From: Microbacteriaceae bacterium VKM Ac-2854
GTDB taxonomy: Bacteria > Actinomycetota > Actinomycetes > Actinomycetales > Microbacteriaceae
Assembly (NCBI GenBank): GCA_013205085.1
Contig: JABMLH010000001.1
Coordinates: 310,001 to 374,000 of the forward strand
DNA: 64,000 bases
Reading direction: 5' to 3'
Position 1 is the stretch's first letter; each line of letters starts with the position of its first letter. The notes beneath the pieces were generated by a model. That model saw only the letters and a program-made list of their open reading frames with translations, was not told the DNA's origin and searched no databases. Position numbers and translations under genes: made by a program. Positions 8,689 to 17,068 of this stretch are shown piece after piece.

Positions 8689-8794
8689 CCTCGCTGGTTG
8701 ACCCCGCCGTCTCGCTGGTTGAGCTTGCCGTCTCGCTGGTTGAGCTTGCCGAAACCACTCCCTCCCCGCACCGACGGTTTCGGCAGGCTCAACC
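8689..8794. repeat. 21-bp tandem units ending in inverted repeat
   Basis: Three 21-bp units (consensus TCTCGCTGGTTGAGCTTGCCG, the first more diverged) run from 8689 to about 8751. The last unit continues into GAAACC, forming GGTTGAGCTTGCCGAAACC at 8738-8756, which pairs with 8776-8794 with one mismatch. The inverted-repeat core recurs at 46288-46347. Confidence 0.75.
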
Positions 8795-8812
8795 GGCGAC
8801 AGGGGTGACACC

Positions 8813-9919
8813 ATGACCGCCCGCCCCGACGCCGACGGCCACCACTGGGGTGACGAGGAGACCGGCCCCATCCACCCGGCCGTTGACGACCGCACCCCCG
8901 CCCAACGCGCGCACGACGAAGCGGAGGCGCGGCACTGGCGGGAGTCGATCGCCGCCCGAACCACGCGCATCGGCCGGCGCACCCGCCTGCTCGGCTGGGT
9001 GATGGCGCACTGGCCCGCGATGCACGTGAGCACTATGTCGCGCAAGAACCTCCTCGACGACCAGACCATGAACTACCTGCCCGGCTTCGTGAAGCGGCTG
9101 GTCTTCGGCGCCCGGCACCCCGCCGTCGAGACCCGCGACGTCAAGGTCGAGGGCCTCCGCCTGCGGCTCTACCGGCCGAAGGGCGCCGGCGTGCTGCCCG
9201 TCGCGGTGTACTTTCACGGCGGCGGCTGGACTCTCTTCGGCGGCCTCGACGCCTGCGACTGGCTTCCGAGCCGCGTCGCCGCGCTCGCCGGGATCGCCGT
9301 GGTCGCGGTGGACTACCGGCTCGCGCCGCAGCATCCGTATCCCGCCGCCGTCGAGGATGCGCTCGCCGCGGTGCGCTTCGTCGCCGCGCACGGCGACGAG
9401 CTCGGCACCGACGATCGGATCGCCGTGCTCGGCGACAGCGCGGGCGGCAACCTCTTGGCCGTGGTCGCGCTCGCGCTGCGTGACGAGCCCGGAGCCCCGC
9501 GGATCCACGCCCAGGCGTTGATCTATCCGGTCACCTCGACCACCCTCGACGACGCGTCGATGATCGAGAACGCCGACAACCCCGTGCTGTTCCGCGCCGA
9601 CATGGCCACCTTTCTCGGCCACTACCTCGGCGGTGAGGCCGGCATCGCGTCGCACGCCGCGGATCCGCTGGTCGCCCCGCTCACCGTACCCACCTTGGCC
9701 GGCCTGCCGCCGGCGTTGGTGCAGATCGCCGATCACGACGTGCTGCGCGACCAGGGCCTCGCCTACGCCGAGCGCCTGCGCGATGACCGCGTGCCCACCT
9801 CGGTGCGGCGCTTCCCGGCCGCCGCGCACGGCTGGGTCACCTATCCGCCGCTCGCCCGCGACTCCGGCCCCGCCGCCGAGTCCGTCGCGCGCTTCCTCCG
9901 CGGGCGGCTGCACCCCTGA
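8813..9919 (+). CDS. Alpha/beta hydrolase of the HSL/lipase-3 family
   Basis: A 368-residue esterase-type protein. The family marks are all present: oxyanion motif YFHGGGW (about residue 133), VVAVDYRLAPQHPYPAA, nucleophile elbow GDSAGGN (about 204), acid IADHDVLRD (about 304) and histidine AAAHGW (about 340). The first about 75 residues (acidic and His-rich, then RRTRLLGWVMAHWPAMHV) are a cap or lid extension. It probably hydrolyses short-chain esters; the natural substrate is unknown. It stands alone, between the repeat cluster and the RCC1-like locus. Confidence 0.88.
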   Translation: MTARPDADGHHWGDEETGPIHPAVDDRTPAQRAHDEAEARHWRESIAARTTRIGRRTRLLGWVMAHWPAMHVSTMSRKNLLDDQTMNYLPGFVKRLVFGARHPAVETRDVKVEGLRLRLYRPKGAGVLPVAVYFHGGGWTLFGGLDACDWLPSRVAALAGIAVVAVDYRLAPQHPYPAAVEDALAAVRFVAAHGDELGTDDRIAVLGDSAGGNLLAVVALALRDEPGAPRIHAQALIYPVTSTTLDDASMIENADNPVLFRADMATFLGHYLGGEAGIASHAADPLVAPLTVPTLAGLPPALVQIADHDVLRDQGLAYAERLRDDRVPTSVRRFPAAAHGWVTYPPLARDSGPAAESVARFLRGRLHP

Positions 9920-10045
9920 GCGTGACTGAGATCGGAGCGGTCCGGTTCGATCAGTCGCCAGTAACGCACGTCGTCCTGGATGTCCGGCCGCGACGAGAAC
10001 GCCATTCACTGCACGGCGAAGCCGCGTCCGCCGAGACGCGAAGTC

Positions 10046-10222
10046 CTATGAGGCGCGACTGAGGTACTCGCGAAGGGCATCCCGCATGATCTGGCTCGGC
10101 ACCGTTCGGTCTGCAGCGGCTCGTGCGGTCAGCGCGTCATCGAGTTCTCGGGGCAGACGCACGTGTCGCAGCCGAACTTCTAAGCGATGGTGGGACGAAT
10201 TCGGGGCGCGCGACGGAGCCAT
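10046..10222 (-). CDS. Small ribbon-helix-helix protein
   Basis: A 58-residue frame whose last about 45 residues fit a CopG/Arc-type ribbon-helix-helix domain: VRLPRELDDALTARAAADRTVPSQIMRDALREYL. Such domains bind DNA as dimers and are common as antitoxins. No toxin gene is adjacent. The ATG at 10222 was chosen because it is the nearest in-frame start; the frame remains open further upstream, into the operator of the RCC1-like gene. It could be a remnant. It lies divergent to that gene and could act on the shared 230-bp gap. Confidence 0.5.
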   Translation of the reverse strand: MAPSRAPNSSHHRLEVRLRHVRLPRELDDALTARAAADRTVPSQIMRDALREYLSRAS

Positions 10223-10260
10223 CCGCGTCCCGATGGCGTCCCCGCGGCCGAACGGTGCCA

Positions 10261-10380
10261 GGGGTACGCCGAGGAGGCGCGCGGGGGACAATCCGCGTGC
10301 GTTTCGGACTTCTCGTGACAACTCCGACGAAACGCCGATCCGCGGCCTGCGTCGCGACGCGGCGGGGATGGCCCAATAGG
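10261..10380 (+). promoter_or_regulatory. Conserved operator/promoter of RCC1-like paralog 3
   Basis: GGGGTAC at 10261 and GGGGGAC at 10283 (22 bp apart), followed by AATCC. TGGCCCAATAGG begins at 10369, 108 bp from the first box. The leader to the ATG at 10449 is 69 nt. Stretches such as GACTTCTCG between the elements are also shared with paralog 2. Confidence 0.65.
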
Positions 10381-10448
10381 TGCCAGCCGCCTGGACCATT
10401 CGTCCGCCTCCGCGGCGAACAACTCCGACAGATCGAGAAAGGTCTGGT

Positions 10449-12278
10449 ATGTCCGAATCCTTCGACGCCGAGTCGGTCGACTCCGGCTCCGCCTCGCGTG
10501 GCGTGTCCCGCCGCGCCGTGTCCACCGCCGCGGCGTGGACCGTCCCCGCCATCGCCGTCGCCACCGGCGCCCCGCTGGCTGCAGCCTCCGGCGTCAAGGG
10601 CGTCGTCGTCATCACCCCGAGCGTCGACTTCGTCCGCCCGGGCGACCTGTACCCCGACATCCTGGTCACTCTGCACAACGCCGACACCAGCAACATCGTG
10701 AACACCACGAATGCAACGGTCTCGATCACGCTGCCTGCCGGCTGGACCTGGGCCAACGGCGCCGACCCCACCGTGCCGCGCGTGTTCACCGGCGTGTCCG
10801 GCGGCACGCTGCACCTGGACGGACCGTCGACGGGTGTCATCGCGCCGACGCTGCCCGCAGGCAACGTCACCTCGGGCATCATCAGCGGCACGGCCACCGA
10901 GGCGAACGCTGCGCCCGGCAACCCGACCACGTACGCCCAGGGCACGAACACCCTCAAGACCCGTTACATCCAGGTCCCCCCGGGACAGGGCGGCGGCAAC
11001 GCGATGGTCTGGGGCGAGAACACCAACCGCAGGGCCTTCAACGACAACACCAACGACCTCGTCTGGGCCTCCCCGGTCGACACGGTCCCCGGCATCGCCG
11101 GCAAGCTCGTCGACATCCAGGTCCGCGCGAACAATGGCTGGATCCTGCGCTCCACCGCCGTCTCGACCGACCCGGCGACCGCCGGCTACACGATGAACAC
11201 CGACGTGTGGACCTCTGAGAACAACAACAGCGGCGGTCTCGTCGCCGCCGACGGCCAGAACGTGGTCATCCTGCAGCCGGGCGTGCTGCGCCCGAACGAG
11301 TTCTTCGTCTCCGTCCGCGGAGCGGAGACGGGTCTGACCAACTACGGCCGGATCTTCGTGCTCGGCAAGCCGACGATGCCGGAGTTCACCTTCCCGGTGG
11401 GCACCTTCATCACCGCGATCACCAACGTCCGCGCGAGCCACGACGCGAACACGCCCGGCGACTCGAACTTCCTCACCCTGGCGCTGGACCAGAACCGCCT
11501 CGGCTACACCATGGGCCTCGGCGGCTCGTACGCCTACGGTTCGGGTGACGGCACGTTCAGCTACCCGCCGAACCAGACCTACGGTCCGGTTCCGATCCTC
11601 TCCGGCCCGGGCACGCCGCTGACCGACATCGTGCAGCTGCAGGGTGGCGTGAACGGCGCCCTCGCACTGCGGGCGGACTCCTCGGTGTGGGCGTGGGGCG
11701 ACAACTCCACCGGCGCCCTCGGCCAGAACTCCACCGCTCAGCAGAGCTACGCGGTGCCCGTGCTGCAGAACGTGGGCGGCACCCCGAACAGCGGCCCGAC
11801 CATCACGGACGGCGTCACCACGCCGCTCACCGGGGTGACCAAGCTCGGCCAGAACGCCGGCTTCGGCTACAACACCGGCACCGGTGGCTACGCGGTCATC
11901 AAGGGTGACGGTTCGCTCTGGACCTGGGGAACGAACAACTACTACCGCAACAACGACGTGATCGACGGCGCCGACGGCTCGTGGCAGGGTATCGCCACGC
12001 TGAACACCAAGCCCGTCGGGCTCAGCGGCTCCGCCACCGTGCGCGACGTGGCTGCCATCGCGGCCGTCATCTGCGTGATCCTCACCGACAACACCGTGTG
12101 GTCGTGGGGAGATGACTCGAACCTGCCGCAGACCGGCATCCTCGGCGCGGGCATCTTCACCTCGCCGAACCCGGTGCGCGTGCTGACCGCAGCGACGCAG
12201 GCGCAGTCGCCCAACGGCGTGCTGAACGCGATCGGATTCTACGACTCGAACGAGGACTTCGTCGTTCAGCCGGCGTAG
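10449..12278 (+). CDS. Exported RCC1-like repeat protein (paralog 3)
   Basis: The longest copy, 609 residues. The leader is GVSRRAVSTAAAWTVPAIAVATGAP then LAAASG (residues about 18-47). A beta-rich domain (about 50-190) includes TVSITLPAGWTWANGADP, resembling a DUF11-type surface domain. The signature NAMVWGENTNRRAF follows, then RCC1 blades SVWAWGDNSTGALGQN, SLWTWGTNNYYRN and TVWSWGDDSN. Extra inserts near 290-400 make it longer than the others. It starts at the ATG with GAGAAAGG upstream. A hairpin terminator follows. A peptidase gene lies 90 nt downstream, so read-through could link them. The product should be wall- or surface-exposed. Confidence 0.85.
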   Translation: MSESFDAESVDSGSASRGVSRRAVSTAAAWTVPAIAVATGAPLAAASGVKGVVVITPSVDFVRPGDLYPDILVTLHNADTSNIVNTTNATVSITLPAGWTWANGADPTVPRVFTGVSGGTLHLDGPSTGVIAPTLPAGNVTSGIISGTATEANAAPGNPTTYAQGTNTLKTRYIQVPPGQGGGNAMVWGENTNRRAFNDNTNDLVWASPVDTVPGIAGKLVDIQVRANNGWILRSTAVSTDPATAGYTMNTDVWTSENNNSGGLVAADGQNVVILQPGVLRPNEFFVSVRGAETGLTNYGRIFVLGKPTMPEFTFPVGTFITAITNVRASHDANTPGDSNFLTLALDQNRLGYTMGLGGSYAYGSGDGTFSYPPNQTYGPVPILSGPGTPLTDIVQLQGGVNGALALRADSSVWAWGDNSTGALGQNSTAQQSYAVPVLQNVGGTPNSGPTITDGVTTPLTGVTKLGQNAGFGYNTGTGGYAVIKGDGSLWTWGTNNYYRNNDVIDGADGSWQGIATLNTKPVGLSGSATVRDVAAIAAVICVILTDNTVWSWGDDSNLPQTGILGAGIFTSPNPVRVLTAATQAQSPNGVLNAIGFYDSNEDFVVQPA

Positions 12279-12296
12279 TCGGAACCGTTAGACCCG

Positions 12297-12340
12297 CGAC
12301 CGAACCGGCCGTTCCTGATCAGGAGCGGCCGGTTCGGTCG
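12297..12340 (+). terminator. Hairpin terminator after paralog 3
   Basis: A near-perfect stem of about 19 bp (CGACCGAACCGGCCG at 12297-12311 with its complement at 12326-12340, plus TCCT/AGGA inside one mismatch) around GATC, 19 nt past the stop. Confidence 0.8.
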
Positions 12341-12367
12341 TCCCACACGTCGAGAAGGGACGCACGG

Positions 12368-13006
12368 ATGCGCAGGATCCGCGCTCTCGCAGCCGGGTGC
12401 ATCGTTGCGGCTGCGCTGTTCGCCGGCTCCCCGGCCGGCGCATCGACGCCGGCGCCGGCGTACACCAGCCCGCCAGGGGCGGCGCTCGGTCTGGATCGCG
12501 AAGCGGCCTCCGTGGATCCGACGGTCTTCGTCGATCAGGCGAAGATTCCGCCCACGACGAGCGACGCGTACTTCACCAATGACCCGCACGGCAGCATCCA
12601 GTGGCCGTTCCCCGTCGGCGTGCCCGTCGGCGACCGTTTCGGTCCGCGTTCCTGCGCGGGCTGTACCCCGTTCCACCACGGCACGGATTTCAACCCCGGG
12701 AACGGCGCCGAGATCCAGATCATCGCGGACGGCATCGTCCGCGAGGTCGACAACGGCGACGGCTCGCTCGGCGTGAACGTTACCGTCGACCACCAGATCA
12801 ACGGACAGCTCGTCTCGTCCGTCTACGCACACATGCAGCACGGATCCGTCCGCGTGCTCGAGGGCCAGCGGGTCTCGGTGGGTCAGGTGGTCGGCTTGGT
12901 CGGCTCGACGGGGCAGTCCACCGGCCCGCACCTTCACTTCGCGATCCTGCTCGACGGCACCGAGTACGTCGATTCCTACCTCTGGCTGCTGCAGAACGCG
13001 AACTGA
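12368..13006 (+). CDS. Exported M23-family metallopeptidase
   Basis: A 212-residue protein with a Sec-type signal (RRIRALAAGCIVAAALFAGSPAGAS, residues 2-26) and one LytM/M23 domain (about 70-205). Zinc ligands are visible: His and Asp in FHHGTDFNPGN (about 103-113) and the HxH of TGPHLHF (about 190). It should cut peptidoglycan cross-links outside the membrane. The catalytic first His is conserved, so it is probably active. GAAGGG precedes the ATG. The next gene starts 3 nt after its stop, so the two are co-transcribed. Placement beside RCC1-like surface proteins suggests a role in wall remodelling there. Confidence 0.85.
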   Translation: MRRIRALAAGCIVAAALFAGSPAGASTPAPAYTSPPGAALGLDREAASVDPTVFVDQAKIPPTTSDAYFTNDPHGSIQWPFPVGVPVGDRFGPRSCAGCTPFHHGTDFNPGNGAEIQIIADGIVREVDNGDGSLGVNVTVDHQINGQLVSSVYAHMQHGSVRVLEGQRVSVGQVVGLVGSTGQSTGPHLHFAILLDGTEYVDSYLWLLQNAN

Positions 13007-13008
13007 CC

Positions 13009-14616
13009 GTGAGAATCCGCCGCGCATTCCCGCTCCTCCTGCTCGGCCTCGGCCTGCTCGCCGCCGGTTCGTCCGCCCTGCTGCCCGACGTGCAGCATCG
13101 GGCCACGGCGCAGATCGACATCGCCGCCGATGCGCCGTACGCGCTCATCCGGCCGAGCATCTTCGCGCACGGCGCCACAACACTCGACCTCGACGGCGCC
13201 GGTGCGTTCGTCGGCAGAGCACGGGAGTCGGATGCGCGCGCCTGGATCGGCGCGGACCGCTACACCGAGATCGCTCCGGGCGAGTCCGGCCCCGAGGCGA
13301 CGACGGCCACGACCTCGACCCCGACCCCGACCCCGACTCCGCTCTCGGATTCCGGGCCCGCGCCGGTCGCGGCGCCGACGGACCCGCACGGCGCCGATCT
13401 CTGGACCGTCGAGTCCGACGCGAGCACCGGCCGGGTGCGGCTGGATCCGGCGCCGGGCGAAGCCGTTGTGCTCGCGACGGACGGCAACTCGCCGGCCCCG
13501 GCGCGGATCCGGTTGAGCTGGTTCGAACCCGCCCGCTCGCCGTGGCTGCCTGTGCTGCTCGGCGTCGGCGCTGCCACCGCTCTGGTCGGCGTCGTGCTGC
13601 TCGGGCGCCGTCGGATGCTGCGCGCCGCCGCCGCGGCGGCGCTGATCGGCGTCGTGCTGCTGTCGGCTGTCTCGGCGCCGGTACCCGCGCGGGCGAGCCC
13701 GGCCGAACCGGACCCGACGCCGGGCGCGTCGGCGTGTGTGACTCCCGCTCAGCTGCAACGGATCGTCGATGCCGTCGTCGGTGCGGTCGCGGAGGCCGAT
13801 GCGGCCGGGCCGGCTGGGCGGACGCAGGCGGCGACGCGACTGAGCGGTCCCGTGCTCGCTGCGCGGTCGGCGGCGTACATCGTGGGGAGTGCGTACCCCG
13901 GCGCGACGACTGTGGCGCCCCTGCCCGCATCCGACGTCGCGTGGGCACTCCCGGAGGCGACGCAGGCCTGGCCGCGCCGGGTCTCGGCCGTACTGGGCTC
14001 CGCGTCGGGCACCCGCGCGGTCTCGTTGGTGCAGGCATCGCCGCGCGAGAACTACCGGGTCGAGTACCTCGCCGAGGTGCCGCCCTCGACGACGTTCCCG
14101 CTCACGGCGAGCGCGGCCGCGGCACCGGATCCTGCGGCGCTCTTGATCGCCCCGACGGACATCGCGGCCGCCTACGAGGCGACCCTGAGCGATCGGGACC
14201 CCGCCCCGCAGGCGGCGCTGTTCGACTCCGACGACCCGCTCGCCGCGCTGATCGGCCCGAGCTATCGCGAGCGGTCACGACAGACCGTCGAACCGCGCGG
14301 CGTGATCACCTTCGGCACCGCGGCCAACGCCGCGGAGCCGGTCGCGCTCGCGACGGAGGACGGCGGCGCGCTGGTCTGGGCCGCCTTCGACGAGACCGAG
14401 CGCGTGGCGCCCGCACCGGATGCGATCGGGGTCAGCATCAACGTCCCCGCGATCACCGCGGCTCTGAGCGGCGCACCCTCGACGCGAACCGGGGTCGAGG
14501 TCTCGTACACGGCGCAAGTGCTCTTCGCCGTGCCGCCCACCGGGTCCGCGGACAGGGTGCGCGTGCTCGCTTTCGCCCAGTCCGCCGCGAGCGCCCACCT
14601 CCTCCGTGGTGGCTGA
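13009..14616 (+). CDS. Large membrane-anchored protein, DUF8094-like C-terminus
   Basis: 535 residues from the GTG at 13009, two bases after the M23 gene. It has an N-terminal membrane helix (FPLLLLGLGLLAAGSSALL), an extracytoplasmic part with a TPTPTPTP linker (about 105-115), and two hydrophobic segments near 185-230 (VLLGVGAATALVGVVLLG and AAAALIGVVLLSAV). A C-terminal domain of about 290 residues ends in VLFAVPPTGSADRVRVLAFAQ. That domain recalls the actinobacterial DUF8094 type by pattern only. No catalytic motif was recognised. The coupling to an M23 peptidase suggests an envelope role. The existence of the gene is firm and the function is open. Confidence 0.75.
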   Translation: MRIRRAFPLLLLGLGLLAAGSSALLPDVQHRATAQIDIAADAPYALIRPSIFAHGATTLDLDGAGAFVGRARESDARAWIGADRYTEIAPGESGPEATTATTSTPTPTPTPLSDSGPAPVAAPTDPHGADLWTVESDASTGRVRLDPAPGEAVVLATDGNSPAPARIRLSWFEPARSPWLPVLLGVGAATALVGVVLLGRRRMLRAAAAAALIGVVLLSAVSAPVPARASPAEPDPTPGASACVTPAQLQRIVDAVVGAVAEADAAGPAGRTQAATRLSGPVLAARSAAYIVGSAYPGATTVAPLPASDVAWALPEATQAWPRRVSAVLGSASGTRAVSLVQASPRENYRVEYLAEVPPSTTFPLTASAAAAPDPAALLIAPTDIAAAYEATLSDRDPAPQAALFDSDDPLAALIGPSYRERSRQTVEPRGVITFGTAANAAEPVALATEDGGALVWAAFDETERVAPAPDAIGVSINVPAITAALSGAPSTRTGVEVSYTAQVLFAVPPTGSADRVRVLAFAQSAASAHLLRGG

Positions 14617-14869
14617 GCGGGCGCGACATCTCCCGTGACGAGACCGGACGCGTCGGCGCGCTCGCACACCGTGCCCATGTGCGCATTCGGCGACGAATCG
14701 TCGATCTCGGACCGCCCCAGGCGTGGCGCAGGCGAACCGGAGTCATCGCCGACGGAGCCGCCGGCGTGCGAAATGGGTGAATACTGATCACGCCGAAGAT
14801 ATCTTTGCTTCGGTGCATCGCCCCGGAACGCCGGGTGCGCTCAACGGGGTAGGAACGGAATGGGGCGCG

Positions 14870-15814
14870 ATGCGCGTCCCGATGTCCGAAGCGGGCGTCT
14901 GGCCGGTTCAGGGCGAGGAGGGCCGAGCGATGCTCGCCCGGGGTGGCCTGGTCGTCGAACCGATCGGAGCGGATCCGCTCCTCGGCTCCGTCTCGCGGAC
15001 GGAACCGGTCTCCGTGCGCGCCACGCGGGTCCAGTTGTCGCCGGTCCGTGCGGCCTGGCGCGCACTCGATGGCGGCGCCGAACGAGACATCGGCTGGCTG
15101 CTGCTGCATCTGCTCGGTGAGTCGCGGACCGGGATCGACGGAGCCTGGGCCGCCGATGCGCCGGGGGCGGCCCGAGTCGCGCGGCCCGGTGGCTCGATCG
15201 AGATCGTCTCGCCCGCAGCCTCCGATCGCATCCTGCTGGAGTTTCCGCTGACCGCCCTCTCGGCGATGTCGGCCACCATGCTGCGCACCCCGGGCGCCGT
15301 GCGCGATCGCCTCGGGCCCTCCGCCGTCTCCTCCTCGTTGGTCGCCTATGTCGTCGCGACCCTCGCGCGACCCGTTCGTCGCCAGAGCAGCGCCGCCTTC
15401 GCCGCCGAGCGCGGACTGCTCGCCCTGATCGAGGCCGTTCTGGCCGAGGGGCATCGCGCGGTTTCCGCGCCGATCGCCGATGTCGATGTACACGTGTACA
15501 CCCGAGCCCTCGCGATCATCGACGAGAGCTACGCCGACGCCGAGCTCGACAGTGAGACGATCGCGGTGCGTCTGGGCGTGAGTCGGCGCCGGCTGCAGCG
15601 GATCCTCGCGGAGAACGACACGACGATCACCGATGTCCTCCGCAATCGTCGGCTCGATGCCGTCGCCGAACGGCTGCTGGAGTCGCGGGAGATCGGGCTC
15701 GCCGACCTCGTGCAGAGCGTCGGCTTCGGCGCGGTCGACTCGGCCCGCCGAGCATTCGTCGCGCGGTTCGGAATGACGATGCGAGACTACCGACGGGAAA
15801 GGAGGGCTCCGTGA
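14870..15814 (+). CDS. AraC-family transcriptional regulator (divergent N-terminus)
   Basis: About 314 residues if it starts at the ATG at 14870; an ATG at 14882 is also possible, and the frame is open further upstream. The C-terminal about 100 residues are a clear AraC DNA-binding domain: IAVRLGVSRRRLQRILAEN (first helix-turn-helix) and IGLADLVQSVGFGAVDSARRAF, then RFGMTMRDYRRER. The N-terminal about 200 residues are poorly conserved against the other AraC proteins here. It overlaps the next AraC gene by 4 nt (GTGA), so both are made from one mRNA. The 250 bp before it hold an AT-rich stretch, a plausible promoter, and no other gene. Confidence 0.85.
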   Translation: MRVPMSEAGVWPVQGEEGRAMLARGGLVVEPIGADPLLGSVSRTEPVSVRATRVQLSPVRAAWRALDGGAERDIGWLLLHLLGESRTGIDGAWAADAPGAARVARPGGSIEIVSPAASDRILLEFPLTALSAMSATMLRTPGAVRDRLGPSAVSSSLVAYVVATLARPVRRQSSAAFAAERGLLALIEAVLAEGHRAVSAPIADVDVHVYTRALAIIDESYADAELDSETIAVRLGVSRRRLQRILAENDTTITDVLRNRRLDAVAERLLESREIGLADLVQSVGFGAVDSARRAFVARFGMTMRDYRRERRAP

Positions 15815-16755
15815 CGGACGGCTCCCTCGCCCCGAAACGCTACTCGCGTGAGTACCTCGGCCCGGAAGGCGCGGAGGCGATGCGGGGAACGCAGGCGGCG
15901 ATCACCCCGATGGACCCGGAGAACTTCCGCGCCCGCATCGTGAGCATGCCGCTCGTGACGACTCGTATCGTCGACTTGCGCGTCACGCCGATTCGCGCCC
16001 AGTGGGCGATCGGTCACGGCGAGGATCAGGGGCTGCCGCCGGCGGTGTTCTTCGCGCTGTCGATCGCCGGGCGATCGATCGGCCACCACAACGGGCGGAT
16101 CCTCACGCTGACGCCCGGGACGATCACATTGATCCAGACGGGCACTGAGTACCACACGGTGACGGCGTCGTCCTCGCGCACCCTGACGTTCTGGTTGGCG
16201 CCGGATCAGCTCTCCAGCGCCGCGGCGGCGGCGCTGCGGCGGGTCGCTGCGGAACCTCTGCAGGACGACGCCGGCGCCCGGGGTGCCACGGCGGTCGTGC
16301 AATCGCTGCTCGCGGCCGAGCCGGGGCCGGAGTCGGCGGCCGAGATCGAGCGGGTGCTGGTGGACATGGTCGAGGCGATCATCCTCGCGGCGGATGCCCG
16401 CCGTCGCGACGGCGAGGGCGTGACACAGGAGGTGTACGCGGAGCTGCGCGAGCTGATCGAAGCGGATCCGGCCCGCGAGGACGTGCGCCCGGAGGCGCTC
16501 GCCGAGGCGCTGGGTGTGGAGAAGGCGCAGCTGTTACGCGCGGTGCGAGTGCACGGCCTCTCGGTCGCCGATGCGGTGCGCCAGGTTCGGCTCGACGCGG
16601 CAGCGGCTCGGCTGCGCGATCGCTCGACGCCGGACGACTTCGGCCTGCTCGCGGCGCAGACCGGCTTCGGCGGCTACACCCAGCTGGCCCGAGCGTTCCG
16701 CGAGCGCACGGGGATGACGATGGGCGAGTACCGCACCCTCTCGCGACTGCAGTAG
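15811..16755 (+). CDS. AraC-family transcriptional regulator
   Basis: A 314-residue protein starting at the GTG within the previous stop. N-terminal sensing/dimerisation half: YSREYLGPEGAEAMRG, then ARIVSMPLVTTRIVDLRVTPIRAQW, and a cupin-like GTITLIQTGTEYHTV, resembling the AraC_binding_2 type. C-terminal AraC domain: LAEALGVEKAQLLRAVRVHG and LAAQTGFGGYTQLARAFRERTGMTMGEYR. It is a clear paralog of the pair at 31836-33706 (shared GPEGA, RVTP, GNIDGR-like and RTGxTMxxYR motifs). It lies about 90 bp before the operator of RCC1-like paralog 4 and faces it, making it the prime candidate to control that family. Confidence 0.9.
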   Translation: MTDGSLAPKRYSREYLGPEGAEAMRGTQAAITPMDPENFRARIVSMPLVTTRIVDLRVTPIRAQWAIGHGEDQGLPPAVFFALSIAGRSIGHHNGRILTLTPGTITLIQTGTEYHTVTASSSRTLTFWLAPDQLSSAAAAALRRVAAEPLQDDAGARGATAVVQSLLAAEPGPESAAEIERVLVDMVEAIILAADARRRDGEGVTQEVYAELRELIEADPAREDVRPEALAEALGVEKAQLLRAVRVHGLSVADAVRQVRLDAAAARLRDRSTPDDFGLLAAQTGFGGYTQLARAFRERTGMTMGEYRTLSRLQ

Positions 16756-16847
16756 CACGCGACCGCCGAGGGCGGCGAAGCGGGTGCGTGTGTGCGGATG
16801 CACTGGGTCCGGTGCGGCGGCCAGAACAGCGCTCGCCGTCACGATCC

Positions 16848-16966
16848 GGGGTACAGCGCCGGAGGGGCTGGGGGACAATCCGGCCTCGGAGCGGGAGTTC
16901 TGCGCCGAACCTGACGATCGGTCACCCGGCGGTCCTTTCGGAATGTCGATGCTCTGGCGCAATAGG
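16848..16966 (+). promoter_or_regulatory. Conserved operator/promoter of RCC1-like paralog 4
   Basis: GGGGTAC at 16848 and GGGGGAC at 16870 (22 bp apart), followed by AATCC as in paralog 3. TGGCGCAATAGG begins at 16955, 107 bp from the first box. The leader to the ATG at 17069 is 103 nt. The 313-bp gap from 16756 holds no other feature I can see. Confidence 0.65.
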
Positions 16967-17068
16967 TCTGTCCTTCGCGGGTACGCAGAAGCCGCAGGAC
17001 GAAAACCGACTGCCCAGACCCCGCACGTTTCTTACACCTTCACGTTCTCGACTTCCGAAAGGTCCTTG

